A stretch of 5,493 nt of DNA from a bacterium (GTDB taxonomy: Bacteria; Desulfobacterota; Deferrimicrobia; Deferrimicrobiales; Deferrimicrobiaceae): the NCBI GenBank assembly GCA_020056545.1, contig JAGVHM010000002.1:1-5493 (forward strand), given 5' to 3'. Below, piece after piece: positions 1-5,418 of this stretch. How positions within the stretch are numbered: position 1 is the first letter of the stretch; each line of letters begins with the position of its first letter. The notes beneath the pieces were generated by a model that made no database searches, had not been told where the DNA came from, and saw nothing but the letters and a program-made list of their open reading frames with translations. The translations under genes and the position numbers were made by a program.

Positions 1-275
1 CCCGGGTATGGGAGGGTGGTTTCTAGAAGGTTACGCCTGTAATGCGAAAGGAACGTTTCAAGGACGGACGGGAGAATCCCGTTTCCGTCATCGCCGACGG
101 CTCGCCGTATGAGCATTGACGCCCCGTCTCCCACGTAGGAGTAGATCAGGGGGTGGGGCAACGGCGAATGGCCGAACTCCGCGAGCGCGGAATTGACCGA
201 GTTCGCGAGGTCCACCTTGGAGTCGATGAGCGTCCCGTCCAGGTCGAACACCAGCAGCCGCACCGCTTCCTTCAC
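1..275 (-). CDS. gph: HAD-family hydrolase, phosphoglycolate phosphatase type (partial, N-terminal 91 residues)
   Basis: Read on the minus strand from a GTG at 275-273, this frame stays open to the window edge and encodes the first 91 residues of a haloacid dehalogenase-type phosphatase. Residues 9-18 read VFDLDGTLID, the HAD motif I; the first Asp is the expected nucleophile and the second the general acid/base. A cap-domain segment follows, with VGDGASMLIRRAV at about residues 48-60, matching the VGxGAxxLxxRAL pattern of Gph-type phosphoglycolate phosphatases. Such enzymes hydrolyse 2-phosphoglycolate, a by-product of DNA repair or oxygenase activity, in the cytoplasm. The GTG start is supported by GGAGG (284-288) with 8 nt spacing. 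The catalytic Lys and the C-terminal acidic motif lie outside the window, so the exact substrate is uncertain; other members of this HAD subfamily act on different phosphate esters. It is transcribed divergently from the bio operon, and nothing visible links it to biotin. Confidence 0.88.
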   Translation of the reverse strand, partial: MKEAVRLLVFDLDGTLIDSKVDLANSVNSALAEFGHSPLPHPLIYSYVGDGASMLIRRAVGDDGNGILPSVLETFLSHYRRNLLETTLPYP

Positions 276-283
276 GATATACG

Positions 284-288
284 CCTCC
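284..288 (-). promoter_or_regulatory. Ribosome binding site of the divergent phosphatase gene
   Basis: GGAGG on the minus strand lies 8 nt before the GTG at 275. It is a consensus Shine-Dalgarno at good spacing, and it selects this GTG as the start just ahead of the DLDGT motif. Confidence 0.75.
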
Positions 289-340
289 TCGCTGCGACGT
301 CCTTATATTAGATGAAAAACGAGCGCTTAGGGGGGCGGGC

Positions 341-376
341 GCTGTAAACCTTGTTGGATGAATGAAGGTTGACAGC
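341..376. promoter_or_regulatory. BirA-type biotin operator
   Basis: An imperfect palindrome has arms GCTGTAAACCTT (341-352) and AAGGTTGACAGC (365-376). The arms are complementary at 11 of 12 positions. The core TGTAAACC-N16-GGTTGACA closely matches the E. coli-type BirA operator, TTGTAAACC-N16-GGTTTACAA, including the 16-nt spacing. BirA bound to biotinyl-5'-AMP dimerises on such sites and represses biotin genes. The right half-site contains the TTGACA -35 hexamer at 369-374, so occupancy should exclude RNA polymerase from the bio promoter. The implied regulator is a BirA with an N-terminal helix-turn-helix domain encoded elsewhere in the genome. The operator could also affect the divergent gene, but no convincing promoter for that gene overlaps it. 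Confidence 0.88.
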
Positions 377-397
377 GGCGACCGTTCCGGCAAGAAT
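369..397 (+). promoter_or_regulatory. Predicted sigma70-type promoter of the bio operon
   Basis: A perfect -35 hexamer TTGACA (369-374) is separated by exactly 17 nt from AAGAAT (392-397). The latter matches TATAAT at 4 of 6 positions, including the critical second A and final T. Transcription should start at about 404-408, giving a 5' leader of roughly 20-24 nt before the bioB ATG at 428. The -35 element sits inside the BirA half-site, which is the expected architecture for direct repression. The start site itself is inferred. Confidence 0.72.
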
Positions 398-417
398 GGT
401 TCCCTGCAGCGGTTCGC

Positions 418-425
418 GGGGAGGG
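418..425 (+). promoter_or_regulatory. Ribosome binding site of bioB
   Basis: GGGGAGGG precedes the ATG at 428. The GGAGG core (420-424) leaves only 3 nt of spacing, which is short but usable. A second purine run, GGGAGG at 453-458, lies 5 nt before an in-frame ATG at 464, so a shorter BioB is also possible. The ATG at 362 has no comparable site upstream. Confidence 0.5.
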
Positions 426-427
426 AT

Positions 428-1411
428 ATGGAAGCGTTCTGGAAGAGGATTCGGGAGGATGCGATGTCGGGAGAGGGGATCTCCTCTCACGATGCGCTCG
501 CCGTCCTTCGGCTGCCCAGGGAGGAGATGTGGCGGCTTCTGGACGTGACGGAGGGAGTTCGGCGCCAATTCAAGGGGGACGGGATAAGACTCTGCTCCAT
601 CGTCAATGCGAAATCCGGGCTCTGCTCGGAGGACTGCTCGTTCTGCTCCCAGTCCCGTCTGTCGAAAGCGGAAATCACGAAATATCCTCTGATCGACGAG
701 GAGAAGATCGTGGCGGCGGCGCGTGACGCGAAGGAGCGGGGAGCCAGGGAGTTCTCCATCGTGGCGTCCGGGATGGCGATGCGGAACCGGAAGGAGTTGG
801 TCCGGGTGGGGAACGCCGTCGAGAGGATCCGGGATGAGGTGGGGCTCGAGACATGCGTAAGCCTCGGCACGATTTCCGCTGAAAACGTTGCCTACCTCCT
901 GTCGCGAGGCCTGCGGTCGGTCCACCACAACCTGGAGACCTCGCGGAGCTTCTTCCCCTCGATGTGCACGACCCACGATTACGAGGAGGACGTCCGGGCG
1001 GTGCGTGAAGCGAAGGCCGCGGGCGCCTGGGTGTGCTGCGGAGGAATCTTCGGGATCGGGGAGACCGACGCGGACAGGGTCGAGCTATCGATGACGCTGC
1101 GGGAACTTGACGTGGATTCGATCCCCGTCAATTTTCTGAACCCAGTCCCCGGGACGCCGCTCGAAGGAAAGCGGGAGCTGACCCCATTCCTGTGCATAAA
1201 AATAATCGCGATGCTGCGCCTGTGCCATCCCGCCCGGGAGATCATCGTGTGCGGCGGCCGCGAGGTGAACCTGCGCGACCTGCAGACGCTCATGTTCGCC
1301 GCTGGGGCGACAGGCACGATGGCCGGGAACTACCTCACTACATCCGGGCGGCCCGCCGAGGAGGACATTCAAATGATCCGCGACCTCGGGCTTACCCTCC
1401 GGGAGCCGTAG
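428..1411 (+). CDS. bioB: Biotin synthase (radical SAM), Type II-like cysteine pattern
   Basis: BioB inserts sulfur into dethiobiotin to make biotin, the last step of the pathway. The protein from this start has 327 residues, the usual bacterial length. The radical SAM motif CSEDCSFC gives C66, C70 and C73 as ligands of the [4Fe-4S] cluster. HHNLET (about 166-171) replaces the YNHNLD motif of E. coli, and the C-terminal barrel carries CGGREVNLRDLQ. Counterparts of E. coli Cys128 (C143), Cys188 (C203) and Arg260 (R278) are present, but the Cys97 position is Ser110. Extra cysteines occur at C180, C204 and C275. The frame is open back to an ATG at 362, but that ATG lies within the BirA operator and upstream of the predicted transcription start. 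The ATG at 428 gives an N-terminus resembling Bacillus BioB. An ATG at 464 has a better Shine-Dalgarno but would remove the conserved first helix. It is the first gene of the operon, and its stop is 3 nt before bioF. Confidence 0.96.
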   Translation: MEAFWKRIREDAMSGEGISSHDALAVLRLPREEMWRLLDVTEGVRRQFKGDGIRLCSIVNAKSGLCSEDCSFCSQSRLSKAEITKYPLIDEEKIVAAARDAKERGAREFSIVASGMAMRNRKELVRVGNAVERIRDEVGLETCVSLGTISAENVAYLLSRGLRSVHHNLETSRSFFPSMCTTHDYEEDVRAVREAKAAGAWVCCGGIFGIGETDADRVELSMTLRELDVDSIPVNFLNPVPGTPLEGKRELTPFLCIKIIAMLRLCHPAREIIVCGGREVNLRDLQTLMFAAGATGTMAGNYLTTSGRPAEEDIQMIRDLGLTLREP

Positions 1412-1414
1412 GCG

Positions 1415-2602
1415 ATGGACCTCTCCTTTCTCACCGAGGAACTCGAGGCCCTCAAGGGGAAAGGCAGGTACCGGTCCCTTCGCCGCGTGTCCGGGCCCCA
1501 GGACGCCGAGATCGTCATCGAGGGGGCGCGCCGGCTCAACTTCTCCTCCAACAACTACCTAGGCCTGGCGAACCACCCGGCGGTCGTGGCTGCGCTCGAG
1601 GAGCATGCGCGGCGGTACGGCGTGGGGTCAGGCGCCTCGCGGCTTATCTGCGGCCACATGGACGTGCACGCGGAGCTGGAAGACGCGGTGGCGAAACTGA
1701 AAGGGACCGAGGCGGCGCTGACCTTCAGCGCGGGATACATGGCCAACCTGGGCATCCTTTCCACGCTGGCCGGCCCCGACGCGACGATCTTTTCCGACGA
1801 GCTGAACCACGCCTCGATCGTCGACGGATGCAGGCTGGCCCGCGCCCGCGTCGAGGTGTACCGGCACGGAGACGTTTCACACCTGGAGGACCTCCTCCGG
1901 CAATCTTCCGCCGCGCGCAAGATAGTCGTGACCGACGGCGTATTCAGCATGGACGGCGACATCGCGCCGCTTCCCGGACTGGTCGAGGCCAAGGACAGGC
2001 ACGGCGCCATTCTGGTCGTCGACGACGCCCACGCGACCGGGGTTCTCCCGCCGCACGGGCGGGGGACCGTGGATTATTTCGACCTTCACGGGCGGGTGGA
2101 GATCCAGATGGGGACGTTCTCAAAGGCGCTGGGGACGTACGGGGCGTACATCGGCGCTTCACGGGCGATGGTCGACTACTTCATCAACAAGTGCCGCCCG
2201 TTCATCTTCAACACGGGCCTTCCTCCCGCGCTCGCGGGGGCGACGCTCGCCGCCCTGGGGCTTCTCGCGAAGGAGCCGGCGCTCCTCTCCTCCCTTTGGC
2301 GCAACCAGGCGGCGTTCAGGGAAGATATGGCGAAGCGGGGCAGGAAGGCGTCCTCTCCGACGGCGATCGTGCCGATCCTCGTCGGCGGCGACAGGGAGAC
2401 GATGGAGGTTTCAAAGGCGCTGTTCGACCGCGGCGTGTTCGTCCACGGCATACGCCCCCCCACGGTGCCGGAGGGGACGGGACGGCTCCGGCTGACGCTG
2501 ATGGCCACGCACACGCGGGAGATGATCGGGACGGCGGCGGCACGGATCGACGAAGCCTTGAAGGAGCAGGGAATTGGACCGGACCGGATCGCTCAGGCTT
2601 AG
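1415..2602 (+). CDS. bioF: 8-amino-7-oxononanoate synthase
   Basis: This PLP-dependent enzyme of the alpha-oxoamine synthase family condenses L-alanine with pimeloyl-ACP or pimeloyl-CoA, releasing CO2 and forming KAPA, the first step of bicyclic ring assembly. It has 395 residues, close to the family norm. Visible motifs are FSSNNYLGLA (43-52), GSGASRLICG (71-80), FSAGYMANLGILS (104-116) and DELNHASIVDG (128-138), with H132 expected to stack on PLP. DDAHATG (203-209) supplies D203 for the pyridine nitrogen and H206. GTFSKALGTYG (233-243) contains K237, the Schiff-base lysine. These align closely with E. coli BioF His133, Asp204, His207 and Lys236. The related Kbl, HemA and Spt enzymes are unlikely given the position between bioB and bioA. 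The start is supported by GGGAG at 1401-1405, inside the end of bioB, so translation is probably coupled. The 3' end overlaps bioA by 29 nt. Confidence 0.95.
   Translation: MDLSFLTEELEALKGKGRYRSLRRVSGPQDAEIVIEGARRLNFSSNNYLGLANHPAVVAALEEHARRYGVGSGASRLICGHMDVHAELEDAVAKLKGTEAALTFSAGYMANLGILSTLAGPDATIFSDELNHASIVDGCRLARARVEVYRHGDVSHLEDLLRQSSAARKIVVTDGVFSMDGDIAPLPGLVEAKDRHGAILVVDDAHATGVLPPHGRGTVDYFDLHGRVEIQMGTFSKALGTYGAYIGASRAMVDYFINKCRPFIFNTGLPPALAGATLAALGLLAKEPALLSSLWRNQAAFREDMAKRGRKASSPTAIVPILVGGDRETMEVSKALFDRGVFVHGIRPPTVPEGTGRLRLTLMATHTREMIGTAAARIDEALKEQGIGPDRIAQA
2561..2566 (+). promoter_or_regulatory. Ribosome binding site that fixes the bioA TTG start
   Basis: AAGGAG inside the end of bioF lies 7 nt before the TTG at 2574. 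This near-consensus site at ideal spacing selects the rare TTG codon. The next in-frame ATG (2637) would cut off the conserved IWHPFTQ substrate-binding segment. Confidence 0.8.
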
Positions 2603-3965
2603 GGACAAGGCGGCCATCTGGCATCCTTTCACCCAGATGGCCGATTGGGAGAAGGACGATCCGCTGATAGTAGAGCGCGGCGAGGGCAACTATCTTATCG
2701 ACACGGACGGGAAACGATATTTCGACGGCGTCTCCTCGCTTTGGGTGAACCTGTTCGGCCACCGCCGGAAGGAGATCGACGACGCCGTCCGGGCCCAGTT
2801 GGACACGCTTGCCCATTCCACGTTCCTGGGGCTTTCCCATCCGACCGCCATAGAACTGGCGGAAAAGCTTCTGGCGGTCGCTCCTCCCGGCCTTGCACGG
2901 GTCTTCTACTCCGACAACGGCTCCACCGCGATGGAGATCGCGATCAAGATGGCGTTCCAATACTGGGGTCAAAGGGAGGGCGGGGAGCGGAAAAATACTT
3001 TTCTGACCCTCTCCGAAGCGTACCACGGCGATACGATCGGCTCCGTCTCGGCGGGAGGCATCGACCTCTTCCACAAGATCTTCCGCCCCCTGCTTTTCTC
3101 CACTCGCCGGCTGCCGACCCCGCACTGTTACAGGTGCCCTTACGGCCTCAAGCGGCAATCCTGCGGCATGCATTGCGCAGACCGCATGGAGGAGGCGGTG
3201 CGTGAAGGCGTGGAGATGATTGCCGCCGTCATCGTGGAGCCGCTCGTTCAGGGCGCCGCGGGAATGCTGATGATGCCGGACGGCTACCTGTCCCGTATGC
3301 GCGCGGTGACGCGCGAGTGCGGCGTCCTGCTCATCTGCGACGAGGTGGCGACAGGGTTCGGCCGCACGGGAGCGATGTTCGCCTGCGGCCACGAGGGTGT
3401 CGCTCCGGACATCATTGCGGTGGCGAAGGGGTTGACGGGGGGATACCTCCCACTGGCGGCGACGCTGACGACGGAGGAGATCTACTGCGGTTTCCTCGGA
3501 CGGCACGAGGAGTTCCGGACCTTCTTCCACGGTCATTCATACACGGCCAACCCGCTCGGCTGCGCCGCGGCGCTTGCCACGCTTTCCATTTTCGATAAGG
3601 AGGACGTTTTCGGGCGGGTGTCCGGCCTCGCTTCGGTGATGGCGAAGTCACTCGAGCGCCTCGCCGCGCACCCCGGCGTGGGCGACATCCGGCAAAAGGG
3701 GCTGATGGCGGGGATCGAGATCGTCGCCGACCGGGAGACGAAGGAGCGCTTTCCATCGGAAATGAAGATCGGACAGAAGATCGTCCGGAAAGCGCGGGAG
3801 CGGGGAATCATACTCCGGCCGCTCGGCGATGTGATCGTCCTCATGCCCCCCCTTTCTTCCACGGTGAAGGAAATTGAGGATCTCGTGGCCGCCGCCGGAT
3901 GGGCGATCCGGGAAGTCCTCCGCGAGCCCGGAGTCCGGGCACCTGACGATTCCATGTTGCCATGA
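2574..3965 (+). CDS. bioA: 7,8-diaminopelargonate (DAPA) aminotransferase
   Basis: This class III PLP aminotransferase converts KAPA to 7,8-diaminopelargonate. The family amino donor is usually S-adenosylmethionine, but lysine is used by the Bacillus subtilis enzyme. It has 463 residues, somewhat longer than E. coli BioA. Motifs in order are IWHPFTQM (15-22), DGVSSLWVN (51-59), YSDNGSTAMEIAIKMA (112-127), YHGDTIG (150-156), CDEVATGFGRTG (255-266) with D256 on the pyridine nitrogen, AKGLTGGYLP (284-293) with K285 as Schiff-base lysine, HGHSYTANPLGCA (319-331), and RPLGDVIVLMPPL (415-427) with R415 equivalent to E. coli Arg391. Overall it looks like the B. subtilis/Geobacter branch (SSLW instead of E. 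coli SSWW). A cysteine-rich insert, C185, C188, C197 and C201, sits between the YHGD and VEPLVQG segments. Translation begins at TTG, overlaps bioF by 29 nt, and ends in an ATGA overlap with bioD, indicating translational coupling. Confidence 0.95.
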   Translation: MDRTGSLRLRDKAAIWHPFTQMADWEKDDPLIVERGEGNYLIDTDGKRYFDGVSSLWVNLFGHRRKEIDDAVRAQLDTLAHSTFLGLSHPTAIELAEKLLAVAPPGLARVFYSDNGSTAMEIAIKMAFQYWGQREGGERKNTFLTLSEAYHGDTIGSVSAGGIDLFHKIFRPLLFSTRRLPTPHCYRCPYGLKRQSCGMHCADRMEEAVREGVEMIAAVIVEPLVQGAAGMLMMPDGYLSRMRAVTRECGVLLICDEVATGFGRTGAMFACGHEGVAPDIIAVAKGLTGGYLPLAATLTTEEIYCGFLGRHEEFRTFFHGHSYTANPLGCAAALATLSIFDKEDVFGRVSGLASVMAKSLERLAAHPGVGDIRQKGLMAGIEIVADRETKERFPSEMKIGQKIVRKARERGIILRPLGDVIVLMPPLSSTVKEIEDLVAAAGWAIREVLREPGVRAPDDSMLP

Positions 3966-4684
3966 TTACGAAATGGAGCACAAAGTTGCGCCTTCTTGTG
4001 ACAGGTACGGACACGGGAGTGGGGAAGACTTGGTTCGCCTGCCTCCTCGGCAGGAGGCTGGCGGCCGCGGGGATCGTCGTGCATCCGCTCAAACCCGTTG
4101 AATCGGGATGCGCATCGGGCGCCGACGGAAAACCGTATCCCGCCGACGCGGCGGCTCTCCGCGACGCGATGGCGCCCCGCCTGCCCCTCGAGTCGGTCTG
4201 CAGGTACCCTCTCCGCGCGCCGTTATCGCCTCATCTCGCGGCCAGGATGGAAGGGGTGGAGATCGACCCGGCGCCGATCCGCGGTATGGTGGAAGCGGCG
4301 GTGGAAGCGTCGGATATCGTCCTGGTAGAGGGGGCGGGAGGGGTTGCGGTGGAAATACGCGACGGCTGCACGTTCGCGGACCTTGCGCGCGACCTTTCAC
4401 TTCCGGTTCTTCTCGTAGCCGGGAACCGGCTCGGCGTCCTGAACCATGCAAGGCTGACGATACGTTATCTCCTCGACGGGGGGAATTCGCTCTTCGGGGT
4501 CGTCCTGAACGACCTGTCGCCGGACCATTCTCCGTCCCGGGAAACCAATGAGGAAGAAATCCGGCGGATCGCCGGTGACAGGTACCTGGGCAGGGTCCCC
4601 TTCGGTGCGGCCGTCCTCCCGGAAGCGATATTCGCGCGGTTCCGCGAAATCGCGCTGTCGCTCAGTCCCGATCTTCCCCTATAA
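3962..4684 (+). CDS. bioD: ATP-dependent dethiobiotin synthetase
   Basis: BioD closes the ureido ring: DAPA, CO2 and ATP give dethiobiotin, ADP and phosphate. The 240-residue product has a P-loop GTDTGVGKT (15-23, catalytic K22), KPVESG (44-49, substrate and phosphate contact K44), APLSPHLAA (86-94), VEGAGGVAVE (122-131, Walker B-like acidic and glycine loop) and VVLND (180-184), the adenine-recognising Asn-Asp. Length and motif order match the family. The ATG forms an ATGA overlap with the bioA stop but has no obvious Shine-Dalgarno. An in-frame TTG at 3986 has GGAG at 3975-3978 with 7 nt spacing and would give a protein starting MRLLVTGTDTG, which is more typical of BioD. Both starts are plausible; the coupled ATG is listed. 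The gene ends 7 nt before the membrane-protein gene. Confidence 0.95.
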   Translation: MITKWSTKLRLLVTGTDTGVGKTWFACLLGRRLAAAGIVVHPLKPVESGCASGADGKPYPADAAALRDAMAPRLPLESVCRYPLRAPLSPHLAARMEGVEIDPAPIRGMVEAAVEASDIVLVEGAGGVAVEIRDGCTFADLARDLSLPVLLVAGNRLGVLNHARLTIRYLLDGGNSLFGVVLNDLSPDHSPSRETNEEEIRRIAGDRYLGRVPFGAAVLPEAIFARFREIALSLSPDLPL

Positions 4685-4685
4685 T
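4680..4685 (+). promoter_or_regulatory. Possible -10 element for a leaderless membrane-protein transcript
   Basis: A perfect TATAAT overlaps the bioD stop codon and ends 6 nt before the ATG at 4692, so a transcript from it would begin at or next to the start codon. No good -35 hexamer exists at 16-18 nt upstream. The downstream gene lacks a clear Shine-Dalgarno, which would suit a leaderless message. The match could be chance, since bioD coding also explains these bases. Confidence 0.3.
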
Positions 4686-4691
4686 TACGGA

Positions 4692-5390
4692 ATGCCGCCG
4701 GAGGAAAAGTATCGCATCTGGCTGAAGCCTCTGGCGCTGATTGTCATCCTCATCCTCATTACCGTAATCCTCTACCAGACCGATTCCGTCCGGTTCTTCA
4801 TGGACAAGAAGAGACTGATCCACTTCATCGAGTCACTCGGGAACAGGGGATTCGTCGGCTTTATCCTGCTGCAGGTCGTTCAGGTCGTTGCGGCTCCGAT
4901 CCCCGGCGAGGCGACCGGATTCCTGGGCGGGTTCCTGTACGGTCCTTTCCTGGGCACACTGCTGTCCACGATAGGACTGACGATCGGATCCTTCATCGCT
5001 TTTTCCCTGTCGCGCGCCTTCGGCAGGCCTTTGACGGACCGATTCGTGGACAAGGCGACAATGGACCGGTTCGACTACCTCCTGCATCACAAAGGCGTCT
5101 TCCTGGTGTTCCTGCTTTTCCTGATCCCCGGGTTCCCGAAGGACATCCTTTGCTACATCCTGGGGCTCGGCCATCTGACGACCCTGGAGTTCCTTGCGAT
5201 CGCCACCACGGGCAGGCTTTTCGGGACGATGATGCTGACCTTGAGCGGCTATTACCTGCGGGACGCCCAGTACGGCCACCTGTTCCTGCTCGCAGGGGTG
5301 GCCATCGTCGTCGTAATCCTCATCATCGTCTACAAGAGCAGGCTGGAGCGGATGCTCCGCGAGTGGCACGAGAGGCACCCTAAGAAATAG
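4692..5390 (+). CDS. TVP38/TMEM64 (DedA/VTT-domain) family integral membrane protein
   Basis: This 232-residue, strongly hydrophobic protein is predicted to sit in the inner membrane. An N-terminal transmembrane helix spans about residues 12-29. The VTT core follows: VVAAPIPGEATGFLGG (65-80), then YGPFLGTLLSTIGLTIGSFIAF with regularly spaced glycines, ending in AFGR (109-112). A re-entrant-type motif IPGFPKDILCYILGLG (145-160) comes next, then a glycine-containing helix near 167-187 and a last helix near 197-214 with a basic tail. This is the TVP38/YdjX-YdjZ pattern. Relatives are implicated in membrane homeostasis and lipid or proton-coupled transport, but no substrate can be assigned here, and no link to biotin is known to me. 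The frame is open back to 4548, but that part is a shadow of bioD in composition, so the ATG at 4692 is preferred. It is probably co-transcribed with the bio genes, perhaps also from its own promoter. Confidence 0.9.
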   Translation: MPPEEKYRIWLKPLALIVILILITVILYQTDSVRFFMDKKRLIHFIESLGNRGFVGFILLQVVQVVAAPIPGEATGFLGGFLYGPFLGTLLSTIGLTIGSFIAFSLSRAFGRPLTDRFVDKATMDRFDYLLHHKGVFLVFLLFLIPGFPKDILCYILGLGHLTTLEFLAIATTGRLFGTMMLTLSGYYLRDAQYGHLFLLAGVAIVVVILIIVYKSRLERMLREWHERHPKK

Positions 5391-5418
5391 GACCTAAGAA
5401 CCGGGACGTTCCTAAGAA
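5379..5418 (+). repeat. Three direct copies of CCTAAGAA
   Basis: CCTAAGAA occurs at 5379-5386 (within the last codons of the membrane-protein gene), 5393-5400 and 5411-5418. An inverted copy, TTCTTAGG, lies at 5479-5486. The second and third copies share one further base (CCTAAGAAC). Such density in 40 nt is unlikely in ordinary GC-rich sequence of this genome and links the gene end to the repeat that follows. Confidence 0.6.

Noticed and set aside
305..310. TAATAT on the minus strand as -10 of the divergent phosphatase gene
   Set aside because: No acceptable -35 exists at 16-18 nt (C-rich sequence instead). The TTTACA within the operator is too far away, and no -10 lies 17 nt from it. The promoter of this gene remains unassigned.
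322..343. AGCGC/GCGCT hairpin between the divergent genes
   Set aside because: It has only five base pairs with a 12-nt loop and no T-tract, so it is expected by chance in GC-rich DNA.
362..427. N-terminal extension of BioB from the ATG at 362
   Set aside because: It lies in the BirA operator and promoter, has no Shine-Dalgarno, and adds residues unlike any BioB N-terminus.
1192..2667. Long + strand frame of 491 codons across bioB, bioF and bioA
   Set aside because: It is composed almost entirely of Arg, Gly, Ala and Pro, has no motif, and is fully covered by well-supported genes in other frames.
2316..3536. Long open frame (over 400 codons) antisense to bioF and bioA
   Set aside because: It is Arg/Pro/Gly-rich with no recognisable domain. 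Such frames arise in GC-rich genes opposite real coding strands, and bioF and bioA are certain here.
4548..4691. 48-residue N-terminal extension of the membrane protein overlapping bioD
   Set aside because: The residues are Arg/Ser/Gly-rich and look like an out-of-frame reading of bioD; the hydrophobic helix and family similarity begin after the ATG at 4692.
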